From Closterium sp. Naga37s-1 (Eukaryota; Streptophyta; Zygnematophyceae; Desmidiales; Closteriaceae), in contig CANJKZ010000068.1 in the NCBI GenBank assembly GCA_947471745.1, positions 4,201,001-4,265,000 of the forward strand: DNA of 64,000 bases, in the 5' to 3' direction. Every line of letters begins with the position of its first letter. Positions within the stretch are counted from its first letter, which is position 1. A model generated the notes under the pieces. It was not told where the DNA came from, searched no databases, and was given only the letters and a program-made list of their open reading frames with translations. Below, in pieces: positions 8,156-18,771 of this stretch. The position numbers were made by a program, and so were the translations under genes.

Positions 8156-11100
8156 ATGGCCAGTCCCACTGTTCTCACCTTTGACGCCGAGGGCCGCCCG
8201 ATTAAGTTCGATGTCTGGCTTGATGACCTGCACCTGTACCTCCAGATAACTGCCAAGGACGATGTTTCCCTCTATGACCACACGTCCGGCGCTGCTCCCG
8301 CACCTCCCGCTACTGCTGACAGCATTGCTCGCTCCCAGTGGCAGACCCGTGATGCTCACGCTCGCCTAGCCGTTCGCAGTCACCTATCGTTAGATGAGCG
8401 CGAGCACTTCGGACAGCATAAGACCGCCAAGGAGCTGTACGACGCAGTAGTCGCGCGCTACTCCTCCCCTGCCACTGCTGCTATAGGTCGTCTCTCACTG
8501 CCCTACCTCTTCCCCGACCTGTCTGCCTTTGCCACTGTAGCTGACCTCATCACCCACCTCCGTACCAGTGACCTCCGCTACCGTGCCGCGCTCCCCCCCG
8601 ATTTCCTCGCCAAGACCCCCCCCCCCGATGTACCTCACACTGTACCACCTTGTCACCTGCCTCCCTGACTCCCTTCGCACAGTCAGGGACCAGTTTCTCG
8701 CCCTCTCCCCCACTGACCTCACTGTCGACGTCCTCGAGAAGGAGCTCCTAGCAGCTGAGAAGAGCATTGTAGCTGTAGGTGCCTCTCGTGGTGACCCCCG
8801 CGCCCCCTTCTTTGAGGGGTGCTCTCCCTCCCCCCTCCTCCCCTCCATTGCATCTGCTGCTGCTGTCGACTTCCTCGGAGCTGAGAGGGTCGGGGCCGCG
8901 TCTGCTCCTAGTGGGAGACGCAAGGGCGGCAGGGGCAAGGGGGGCAGGGGTGGTGGAGGTGGAGGAGGGGGCGGCGGCGGTGGAGGAGGTGCGGGGGGCG
9001 GGGGTGGTGGCAGGAGTGGGAGTGGCGCGGGTGGTGGGGGGGTCAGTGGCGGCACAGGGGGTGGTGGCGGCGGCGACGGTGGTGGGGGTGGTGGAGGTGG
9101 TGCTGGCAGTGGTGGCGGCGGTGGAGCGGGTGGCGGGCGCGGTGGAACGGTGCAGCGTGGGGGGTTTGGCGGTGGCCAGAGGCAGCAGCAGCAGCGCCCC
9201 GGCGAGGCTCCCTCGCCCCAGCAGCTCCGTGAGTGGTACTCTCAGCGTGGTGGGTCTGGGGGAGGGGGTACCTGCCCGTATGTCATCCGCACAGGTGACC
9301 GCACTGGCCAGACTTGTGGGAGGTTTCACACTGCGCAGCGCTGTTTCTTTCGCCTCGACGACGCCTGGCGCGAGCAGTTTCCTGACGCCTCTGAGCTGCC
9401 CCGCTGGGCTGATCTGCTTAAGAAGGGGATTGATATCTTTGCTCTTGATTATGATGCTATTCTTGCTGCTATGTATGCATTGACTATTAGTGCTGAGGGT
9501 GACTGTTACCTGAGTGTTCCGCCTGACCCGGGCATTGGGACCAGTGAGGCTGCAGCTCTAGGTGCTAGCGCGTCTGCTGCTCTAGGTCCTGGTGAGGCTG
9601 CTGCCCTAGGTGCTAGTGCGTCTACGTCTGCTGGTGCCGCACCTACTGAGGCACTGCACACCTTCACACTGGACTCAGGTGCTTCCCGCTGTTTCTTTCG
9701 TGACCGCACTGCCCTCGAGCAGCTTCCTCGACCGGTTGCTGTCTCTCTGGCTGACCCCTCAGGGGGTCCGGTCCTTGCGACCTCCACCACTGCCCTCCCT
9801 TGTCCTGCTGTCCCGTCTGGCACGCTGTCGGGCCTCTACCTCCCCTCGTTCTCTACGAACTTGGTGGCGGGTTCCGCACTCCAGGACGCGGGTGTTCACC
9901 AGTTCACCCCGGCCTACGAGCGTGTGACGCACTGCACGTGTGCGCGGACGGGACGTCACCTCGCTACCTTCACTCGGCAGCCGGGGTTGGACTTGTACAC
10001 ACTGACCACTGAGTCTCCTCAGGTAGCTGCGTCTGCGTCTGCGTCAGGTCAGCTGTCGGCCCCCTGCTCGTGTCGCTCCCTGTCACACAGGACTGTCCTC
10101 TGGCACCACCGCCTTGGTCACCCGTCAGTGCAGCGCCTTCGCGGCATGCACTCCAGGTACCTTGTCTCTGGTCTTCCCAGGGTTCTACCTCCCCTCCCGC
10201 CCTCGCCTGCTCCTCCCTGTCTTCCCTGTGTCGAGGGGCGGCAGCGCGCCGCTCCTCACTCCTCCTCGTTCCCTCCCACAGAGGCTCCCCTGCAGACTCT
10301 CCACCTGGACGTGTGGGGCCCCGCCCGCGTCCGGGGACAGGGCCACGAGCGGTACTTTCTGCTGGTCGTCGACGACTACACGCGCTACACCACGGTCTTC
10401 CCCTTGCGTACCAAGGGTGAGGTCCCTGATGTCTTGATCCCCTGGATCCGCGCTGCTCGTCTCCATCTCCGCCAGCGGTTCCAGTCGGACTTTCCAGTCC
10501 TGCGTCTGCACTCTGACAGAGGTGGCGAGTTTTCCTCTGACCTCTTGGCAGCCTACTGTGCGGAGCACGGCATCACCCAGTCGTTCACGCTCCCGGCCTC
10601 TCCACAGCAGAATGGGATTGCTGAGCGCCGCATTGGTCTTGTCATGGAGGTCGCTCGTACCTCCATGATCCATGCGGCTGCCCCCCATTTCCTGTGGCCG
10701 TTTGCAGTGCGGTACGCCGCGCATCAGCTCAACCTCTGGCCCCGTGTCTCTGTTCCGGAGACCTCGCCTACCCTGCGTTGGACCGGGGAGGTTGGCGATG
10801 CGTCGGTGTTCCGAGTCTGGGGATGTCGAGCCTTTGTCCGCAATACGTCCGCGGACAAGCTCTCCTCCCGTGCCGTTCCCTGTGTCTTCCTTGGCTTTGT
10901 CCCTGACGCGCCTGGCTGGCAGTTTTACCACCCCACCTCGCGCCGGGTCTTCGCCTCTCAGGATGTCACCTTTGACGAGTCGGTACCCTTTTACCGTCTC
11001 TTCCCCTACCGCACTGCCCCGCTCCCCCCTCCGCCGCTCTTCCTCACGCCAGGTGCTGCTTCGGTAGACCCCCTCCCTCCCCAGGGTCCTGCTCCCTCAG

Positions 11101-14100
11101 GTGTTTCCCAGGTAGACCCGGTCGAGCCTGTCGAGGTAGCTGTTGACTCTGGTCCTGTGCGAGGTGCTGGGTCTGGGGGCGCTGAGCCTGCGGGTGCTGA
11201 GACTGGGGGTGCTGAGACTGGGGGTGCGGAGACTGGGGGTGCGGAGACTGCGGGTGCTGAGCCTGGAGGTACTGCGACTGGGGGTGTTGCGCCTAGAGGT
11301 GCTGAGGCTGGGGGCTTTGAGACTGACCGTACGGCGCCTGCTGGCGCTCCTTCTTCACAGCAGCTGCGTGGGTGGTACTCCCAGCGTTACAGCCTCCGTC
11401 GTGAGGCTACTGGAGCTGGGTGGTCTACTGGAGTTGGGACTAGTGGTCCTGCGGGTGCCTTGTCGCAGCCGGAGCCTCCCTCCCCTCAGCGGCTGCGTGA
11501 GTGGTACGCTCGGCGCTGCAGCCTCCGGAGTGGAGCTCCCGGTGTTGAGGTACAGCCCGCTGGAGACCCTACTGCTGTTGGAGGTCCTGGAGCTACTGGA
11601 GGTGCTGCTGGTGCTGCTGGAGGTACTGCTGGAGGTGCTGGAGGTGCTGCTGGAGCTGCTGGAGGTACTGGAGCTGCTGGAGGTGCTGCTGGAGGTGCTG
11701 GAGGTGCTGCTGGAGCTGCTGGAGGTGCTGCTAGAGCTGCTGGAGGTGCTGCTGGAGCTGCTGGAGGTGCTGCTGGAGCTGCTGGAGGTTCTGGTGCTGT
11801 CTCTGCTGCTGCTGGGGGCACTTCACGGCCGCGGCCGTACTTCGTTCCGCTCCTTCAGCAGGTTCTTGGTCAGCCGCCTCCTCCTAGTCCTCCTCCCTCC
11901 GTAGAGTGTCCTCCGCCTGTCCAGTCGAAGTCACAGCTACCGCCTGCCTCCCCGCTTCCTGGTCCTTCTCCCTACACTGGTCCGACAGGCGGGCTTACAG
12001 AGCGTCGTGAGCCTGAGTCTCGTCCTGTGTCACCTGTGTCCCGTCCTGTGTCACCTGTTCGTACTGCTTGCGCTAGTCGCCGTGCACCACGTGAGCGCCC
12101 GCCACCTGTCCCTGGCACACACTATATGACTCTGCGTCCTTCCACTGCTCCTCTGCGTGTCCCGTTGCCGTCTCCTCCTCCGTCCTCTCTTCCTACCCTT
12201 GCTGACCCGGAGTCTGACTCCGTTCGTGCTGCCAGTCCTACTGTCACGCGTCTCCTGGCCACTGCTGTCACTGACCCTTCTTTTGAGTCGGCTGCTGCGT
12301 CTGCCCTAGTTGCTGAGCTGGTCGACTTTGCTGCTCGTTGTCGTCTAGACTACGCTGCCAGTCTTGTTGCTGAGTCTGAGTCTGTCTGTCCTCCGTCCGT
12401 CGGGGGTGAGTGTGCTCTTAGCACGGACGTCCTTGAGGACAGAGAGGAGGACCTTGAGTGTCTTGCAGCCGCTGCGCCCCATCTCGTGTCCATGCTGATT
12501 GCCCCTGAAGGAGACCCGGATGCACCAGACATCCCGACTCCTCGATCGTACGCTGAGGCGATCGAGGGTCCCTACTCCTCACAGTGGCAGTCAGCCATGG
12601 ACGCAGAGATGGCTTCCTGGAAGTCCACAGGCACCTACGTCGACGAGGTTCCCCCACCTGGGGCGAACATCGTCAGTGGCATGTGGATTTTCAGGGTGAA
12701 GCGGCCGCCGGGTTCTCCGCCTGTCTTCAAGGCTCGTTACGTTGCTCGAGGCTTCAGTCAGCGAGAGGGAGTAGACTTCTTTCAGACCTTCTCCCCCACC
12801 CCGAAGATGACCACTCTTCGGGTACTACTGCACGTTGCTGCTCAGCGTGACTACGAGCTTCACTCTCTTGACTTCAGCACAGCTTTCTTGCAGGGCAGTC
12901 TGCACGAGGAGATCTGGCTGCGCCGCCCTCCTGGCTTCACTGGGTCGTTTCCTCCTGGTACCCAGTGGAGCCTCTGGCGGCCGGTCTACGGTCTCCGCCA
13001 GGCACCACGTGAGTGGCACGACACACTGAGGACTACTCTTGCGGCACTTGGGTTCGCTCCTTCTACTGCTGACCCGTCGCTGTTTCTACGCACCGACACT
13101 TCGCTGCCGCCGTTCTACATCCTCGTGTACGTCGACGACTTGGTCTTTGCCACTGCTGACACTGAGGCTCTCGCCCACGTGAAGTCGGAGCTGCAGAAGA
13201 GACACACGTGCACAGACCTGGGTGAACTGCGCAGCTACCTTGGCTTGCAGATCACCCGGGACAGAGCACGCCGCACCATTACCCTGACTCAGTCACACAT
13301 GGTGCAGCAGGTCCTTCAGCGCTTCGGCTTCACCTGGTCCTCAGCACAGGCCACTCCTCTGGCTGTAGGTCACTCGCTCTCAGCTCTGCCTTCGGATGAG
13401 TCCGTAGAGTCGAGTGGTCCTTACCCAGAGCTAGTTGGTTGCCTCATGTACCTGATGACTTGCACTCGTCCTGACCTAGCATACCCTCTTGGCCTTCTGG
13501 CCCGCTACGTGGCTCCTGGCAGGCACCGAAAGGTGCACTGGGATGCTGCAAAGAGGGTCTTGCGCTACTTGTGCAGTACATCGGGCATGGGGCTCGTGCT
13601 TGGAGGAGGGAACTCAGTTGTTCTCACTGGGCACTCAGACGCTTCTTGGGTTGACGACCAGGCTACTCAGCGGTCGTCACAGGGTTACACCTTCAGCCTT
13701 GGCTCTAGCTCAGTTTCGTGGCGCTCTACGCGTTCTTCTTCAGTTCTCAGCTCCAGTTGTGAGGCTGAGATCTACGCCACAGCCATGGCTGCACAGGAGT
13801 TACGCTGGCTCACCTACCTGCTGACCGACCTGGGAGAGCGGCCTAGTTCTCCTCCAGTGATGTACGTCGACAACAAGGCTGCCATTGCCTTGTGTGAGGA
13901 GCACAGACTGGAGCACAGAACGAAGCACATCGCTCTCCGTTACTTCCTTGCTCGAGAGCTGCAGCAGCGCGGTCAGCTTCGTCTACGTTACGTGGCCTCT
14001 CAGGCCAACACCGCTGATATATTCACCAAGGCACTTCAGCCTGGTGATCATCAGCGCTTCTGCACTTTGCTGGGGCTGGTGCCCACTTTTCCTCACTTGT

Positions 14101-14105
14101 TGTAG
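8156..14105 (+). CDS. Copia polyprotein (gag-protease-integrase-RT-RNase H), one frameshift in gag
   Basis: The gag start ATG at 8156 gives [18 protein letters not shown], matching the gag start of element C. A run of eleven C (8616-8626) shifts the frame; ten C would join gag to the long downstream frame (to 14105). Domains in order: gag core; a long Gly tract (8925-9160); half zinc knuckle CGRFHTAQRC (about 9315); aspartic protease DSGAS (about 9673); GAG-pre-integrase HHRLGH (about 10110); integrase with DVWGP, HSDRGGEF and SPQQNGIAERR (10300-10650); a low-complexity linker rich in GGAET and GAAGGA (11140-11820); RT with YVDD (about 13125); and RNase H with ending motif TADIFTKAL (about 14010). 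No other lesion was seen. The polymorphic C run could equally be a sequencing error. Confidence 0.88.
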
Positions 14106-14335
14106 GCTTTACCTGTACTGTGATCTCTGTATATATACTCCTGCCTGTCTGCTCTGCTAGGTTGAGATCACCATTGTTGTTTGTGCTGCATATATACTTC
14201 TGCATGTGAACTGGCCATGTGGCCTTTTGCTTGTGCTCAGAATGTGTGGTGACGTTGTGATCCACCCTGAGCTTGCTTGCCTCTCTTGACTGGTCTTGTG
14301 ACCACTTGCTCTACCCCACTTTGCCTATGGGGGTG

Positions 14336-14461
14336 TGTCAAACACTATATGTGTTATTGTTGTGTAGGCTATAGTGGGTTAGCCTTTAGGGGGTACACAA
14401 ATCTAGGGTTTGGTACTTGTACTCCAACTTTTCATAGTTCAATCACTTCTTGTTTCTGACA
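14336..14461 (+). repeat. 3' LTR of copia element B
   Basis: 126 bp, tgtcaaacac...tttctgaca, preceded by ccccactttgcctatggggg. No second copy exists in the window, so its age cannot be estimated from LTR divergence. Confidence 0.85.
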
Positions 14462-16531
14462 TCGAGATCGTCTCGCCTGTGTTGCAGGCAGAGCTTGTCC
14501 TGGGACCCATCCAGGGCGTTGCTGATGCCGCAGGTGAGGAAAGCCCGTTGAATAAGCTCCTTGGGCACGGACTTCCAGGCCGCCGAGATCCACTTCAGCG
14601 TCAGCTCGACAGGAGGCTTCTTGATGTTGCCTGCCACGCAAATCCAGAAATAGAGTCAGCACAGGTGAAATAAATAAAAGCATAAACAGAGAGGCTGCAC
14701 ATCTCACCTTTCTTCGTCAAGATGTCGACCCCCTCACGCTCAAACCACTCCTGGTAGAGCTGGCGAACGGCGGCCTTGAAAGAGCGGTTAACCGCGACGT
14801 CGAGGGGTTGAATCTCCGAGGTGCAGCCAGCAGGGATAACCGCAGGGACCAGGTTGAGCTCGCCAAACTTCTTCTTCACCTCCGGGGTCAGGTGCCCGCG
14901 GTACGAATCGAGGACGAGCAGAGCCTTGCGGGGACGGACTCCGAACTTGGGGTTGATGTACGGCTTCACCGCCCCGTCCAGCCTCTCGATGACCCCGTCC
15001 GCGTCCATCCAACCGTTGGGATGGACCCCCACGTGGATATCTGCACAACATCAAAACCACGATGTTAGTTACCGTACGTTTTTTACCTGACATGAACATG
15101 CCACCGCGTAATCGACGTGTGCTTCATACCTGAAGGAAAATCTCCTTTGGGGACGGTCTTCCTTTTGAAGAAGACCCACGGCTTCAACTTCTCCCCGCTG
15201 GCGGTGCAGGCGAGCATCACGGTAACCCGCTCTTTCTGGTAGCCGCCGCTGCGGACGGGCACGGAGCGCGAGCCAACCTCTTCAACGGTGCGTTCGGATG
15301 GCATCTCGAGCCAGAGGGGCGTCTGGTCCGCGTTTAAGATCCACGGCAGGTCGATCTTGTACTGGCGGCGGGAGTGACGCACGTACGTCCAGAAGTTCTT
15401 GACATCAGTCTCGCAGTCTGGGACACGGGATGGGAGGAACAGAAAGCACAAACACAGAGTGAGAGCCGTGAATAGACGGTTCATACAAACAACAACACCA
15501 CCAAATAACTCACTTGACGAGAGCTTCTAGCCGACCCGGGTCTTCGCTCTGGTCGTCAGGTTCCAGCGGCGGCGAAAGCGCTGAGTCCATCGCTGAGAGC
15601 CGGCCCACTTTTCACCTGGGTGTAACTCTTTCATCACCTCGTGCGACCACTTCTGCAGTCATGCGATCGAGACGGCGAGGCACTTCTTGCGGTGGGCGAG
15701 AAACCTCCGGTACACCTCCGCTTCCATGTCGCGATACCACGAGCTCCTTCCGCGGCCGTGCAGGCGACAGCGTGCACCGTGCGCGCCCTCAAGCTCAGCC
15801 TTGCGGTTCTTCCACTCCGTGAGACACCTTCGGGAGATGCCGGATTCGCGAGACATGCGCCGCACACTCATCTCTCCGGCTTCGAGCTTCATAATCCATT
15901 GCAGCTTCTCATGCGAGGTGTAGGAATTGCGCCTGTGCTTTGTCGGCTTGTGCCTCGGGGAGGGAGGACGGGCATCACGATTATCGCGAGATGGGTGGGG
16001 CCTTTTTTTATTCGGAGGGGGGAAGGAGGGAATTGGAAGGTGCTCGGGGAGACCGTCAGCAGCCCAGAACTCCACGTCGTCGTCTGCACCGGTTGCGGAT
16101 TCGTCCAACGGGCAATCAGCCGGCGCTCCCTACCGTGGCTCCGGTGCGGAGGAAGATCCTTCGCCGCCGCTGCGTTCAGGCTCGGACAGGAAGGCGTCGA
16201 ACGCCGAGTAGCCAGGCGGGAGGAGAAGCTGCAGAACCCCCTGTCGCGGAACACCAACAGCAGGCGGGACAGGAGGGGCCGGAGGAACGGGAGGAATAGG
16301 AGGCGCCGGGGGAGCGAGAGGGGTAGGAGGCGTAGGAGGAGTGGGAGGAACGGGAGGCACTACTGGTTGTGATGGAGGGACGGGCGCAGGGCGCGACTGC
16401 CATTGAGAGTAGTCACGGGTGTCTCTGCGGGTACTTTCTCTAGCAGCAGGTTGGCGGCGGAACAAGAAATGCGTGCCTGGAAGGCCCGCCATGGCCACGG
16501 AAGGCCAAACGAACGAAGAAAACTGAATCAA
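14462..16531 (-). pseudogene. Pogo/Tigger-type DDE transposase, decayed and interrupted
   Basis: Read leftwards from 16531: a proline-rich N-terminus; a first helix-turn-helix (RRNSYTSHEKLQWIMKLEAG, about 16000); a second CENPB/Tc5-type HTH (GEKWAGSQRWTQRFRRRW, about 15600); an intron near 15530-15420; DDE_1 core with the first aspartate in NADQTPLW (about 15330); the second in LVLDSYRGHLT (about 14900); and the third in EIQPLDVAVNRSF (about 14800). Further introns with GT-AG borders lie near 15100-15040 and 14700-14640. In-frame stops at 16130-16132 (TAG), 15659-15661 (TGA) and near 15530 (TAG) disable it. The C-terminus is cut off by copia element B at 14461. Cut-and-paste transposases of this family act in the nucleus and target TA. 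Confidence 0.82.
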
Positions 16532-16595
16532 AAGCTGAGAATGAGGGCCGTATGAAGCCCTCGCCCGAGACCCCTTCAGTTTTGCGGCCCGGCTT

Positions 16596-16722
16596 CCTCT
16601 GCGGGGAAAGTCCAGCCACAGTCAAGATTCCCCGCAGAGGAGCTGAGCTGGGAAGCTCTTTGCCTCTGTGGCAGGGAATCTTGATGTTGATGGGCACGTC
16701 GTGGCTGAGCCACGACGTGCCC
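16596..16722. repeat. Cluster of overlapping inverted repeats
   Basis: Three structures overlap. Arm cctctgcgggga (16596-16607) pairs with tccccgcagagg (16629-16640). Arm tcaagattccc (16622-16632) pairs with gggaatcttga (16674-16684). A 31-bp perfect palindrome has arms gggcacgtcgtggct (16692-16706) and agccacgacgtgccc (16708-16722) around one G. The first two are mutually exclusive because their arms overlap. Confidence 0.85.
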
Positions 16723-16739
16723 ACGATCGCATGCAACCA

Positions 16740-17134
16740 TGATTGGGCCGCTATGATCAGGGCTCACTTTATCAGAATTTTTTGGTCTGAATTTCTGGAT
16801 TCTGAACACATTTTTACTGGTTCATCTGATGCCGTAGACATGCTGTTTAATTTCGTCTGATTTTTTTAGAGAAGCTTTTTCTATTCATCTGATTTCTCAG
16901 ACAGCCTTATACAGTTCGTCTGAGATTGCAGATATCGAGTATTTTTCGACTGAAGGCAAAACTCTCGAAACAGGCAGACTATAAGATACGAACTGGAAAC
17001 CTCAGTTTTCACTGCTCCATATTCTACTGACTGGACCATTAGAGCTGTTCATCGCTATTACTTGGTTTTTTTAATCATATTTGAGAGTATATTGCTTGCT
17101 AGCTTTATATCTTCTCAGACAAGTATTTAGGATT
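16740..17134. repeat. TCTGA/TCAGA-rich AT-rich sequence
   Basis: No gene. The motifs tcgtctga, tcatctgat and tctcagac recur, often next to runs of T. The sequence was contiguous with 24011-24120 before the gypsy element inserted. A similar texture recurs at 26100-26330. Confidence 0.5.
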
Positions 17135-17413
17135 TGTAAGGATTTTTTCGGATTCTTGACTGGGTCACACTGTACGCGTACAACCCCGACTTTCGGAAAA
17201 CCAGGCTCGGTCCGTCGACCTCGCCTTCCGAGCCACTACCGCGTCGCCTTCGGGTTTCCCAACCCCGAACCTGCACCCAACCATCTCGCGACCCCGCGAC
17301 CTCGGCCTAGCTAGCTTCGCTATATTAGTCCTAGGCCTCGTTGTGTTCTCAGACGTTGTAATCACTTCCGTATTATTGAGTTCTGCGCACTCTTCCTTTC
17401 ACAACTCATAACA
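17135..17413 (+). repeat. 5' LTR of the gypsy element
   Basis: 279 bp, tgtaaggatt...ctcataaca, followed two bases later by the PBS. Confidence 0.93.
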
Positions 17414-17620
17414 CTTGGTATCAGAGCCTAATTTCCTAGGTTACCCTCGCGTTTCCGGGGTAGTTTGTAGGAGGGGAGCGATAGACTTGGTGGGCTGTTA
17501 AGCGGTCGGCCCGTGGAATAGATCCGATTATTCCACTCCGACTACGATAGCATTAACGCCTTCACCGAAGTCAGAAAAATCGCTAGCCACCCCCTGCCCG
17601 TTAGACGAAGCCTGCGACAC

Positions 17621-18751
17621 ATGGACCAGGCGGAGTTCAATGAGTTCATGCAACAGTTCCGGATGATGCAGGCCAACATGCAGACGATCTCTGCAGAAAT
17701 GGCGCGTCTTCGGGAGGAAAACGCCGAACTACACCAGGCGCGTGGTGAAGCGCGCCAGGAGTCGCCTGTCGTGGACGACGCAAGTAGCAGCACTGCACCA
17801 GATGAGCGGGTCTGGAGCGAGCTGGAAGGCGAGATGGATGCAGACGAGGCGAGGCAGGCGCAGCAGCAACAGCCACCGCAACAGTCGCGTGCAGCACCGA
17901 CACGTGCAGCGGTGACGACGACGGCGACGCCGGCAGCAATGCCAACGGCCCCGATGGCAGCAACGGCTTTTGTTAAAATCAAGCCGACAAACCCGCCCCC
18001 GTTTAACCCAAGTGACAAGTTCGTCACTGTTTCTGCATGGTTGTTCGGCGTGGAGGTGTTTTTTAATGCTGCCATGATTTATGACGATGCCACCCGCATT
18101 AATTTCGCAGTTTCACTGTTGCGAGGACCTGCGCTGGAGTGGTGGAGGCGAACGCTGCAGCACGAAGGGACTTCGGCAGGAATAGCACGTGCGAACGACG
18201 GGACTTCAACACCTGTCACGCATCAGGCAGCATCAATTTTTGGGACGGCTACGATACGCACATGGAGGGAGTGGGGCGCCGCCTTGCGAACCAGGTTCGA
18301 GCACATATCCGCCTCGGACTCTGCTCGCATGAAGTTGCGTGCCTGGAAGCAGCTGACTTCGGTCCAAGACTACACCAGCATGTTCTGCAACTTGGCGGAC
18401 CAAGTGGACGACATGAGCGATGCGGAGCGGTTGGATCGCTACGTGGCGGGCCTGAAATACGAGATACAGTATGAGGTCCGACGAACCCGGCCACGCAGCT
18501 TCAACGACGCCGTCCGAGAAGCCGAGTCAACGGATGCGCTGATGCAGTGGGCGAGATCGAGCTCCCGGGAGGGCCCTCGATTTCGTGGATCGACTCAGCA
18601 GCCCACGATCAACGGCGTGGATGCACCAAGCCGAGCCCTTGGGCCGTGCTTTTTATGCAACCAGCTGGGCCACCTGAAAAAAGACTGCCTGAGGCTTAAG
18701 CAGGGGAAGAAGAACGACGGAGAAGGGTCGGGAAAAGATACGAGTCAGTAG
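17621..18751 (+). CDS. Gypsy Gag (capsid and CCHC nucleocapsid)
   Basis: 376 residues from the ATG at 17621. An N-terminal coiled-coil-like segment (residues 1-40, heptad-rich MARLREENAELHQ) is followed by an acidic, glutamine-rich linker. The retrotransposon gag/capsid domain covers about residues 120-310 (GPALEWWRR, TSMFCNLADQVDDM). A single CCHC knuckle CFLCNQLGHLKKDC lies near residue 345. The frame is intact and ends at TAG 18749-18751, 12 nt after a slippery heptamer. The product would form the virus-like particle and bind element RNA. Confidence 0.92.
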   Translation: MDQAEFNEFMQQFRMMQANMQTISAEMARLREENAELHQARGEARQESPVVDDASSSTAPDERVWSELEGEMDADEARQAQQQQPPQQSRAAPTRAAVTTTATPAAMPTAPMAATAFVKIKPTNPPPFNPSDKFVTVSAWLFGVEVFFNAAMIYDDATRINFAVSLLRGPALEWWRRTLQHEGTSAGIARANDGTSTPVTHQAASIFGTATIRTWREWGAALRTRFEHISASDSARMKLRAWKQLTSVQDYTSMFCNLADQVDDMSDAERLDRYVAGLKYEIQYEVRRTRPRSFNDAVREAESTDALMQWARSSSREGPRFRGSTQQPTINGVDAPSRALGPCFLCNQLGHLKKDCLRLKQGKKNDGEGSGKDTSQ

Positions 18752-18771
18752 CAGAAGGGCCACCTACTGAC
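18730..18771 (+). promoter_or_regulatory. Putative -1 programmed frameshift signal of gypsy gag-pol
   Basis: Slippery heptamer G GGA AAA (18730-18736) lies in phase with the gag codons. A 7-nt spacer (18737-18743) is followed by a perfect 8-bp stem (gtcagtag 18744-18751 with ctactgac 18764-18771) and a 12-nt loop; the gag stop lies inside the first arm. Four loop bases (aggg, 18756-18759) could pair with ccct (18776-18779), giving a weak H-type pseudoknot. After a -1 shift, the frame is open through to the TRIM-3 insertion and, once TRIM-3 is removed, on into pol. Confidence 0.75.

Larger units (their letters stand above)
8086..14461 (+). mobile_element. Ty1/copia element B, nearly complete, 5' LTR missing
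   Basis: Gag-pol (8156-14105), a 3' untranslated region, polypurine tract (tatgggggtg, ending 14335) and a 126-bp 3' LTR (14336-14461). No matching LTR or PBS lies upstream. Its 3' end interrupts a pogo/Tigger transposase reading frame at 14461/14462, so it inserted into that transposon. The 3' UTR block gtggtgacgttgtgatccac is shared with the TRIM elements. Confidence 0.88.
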
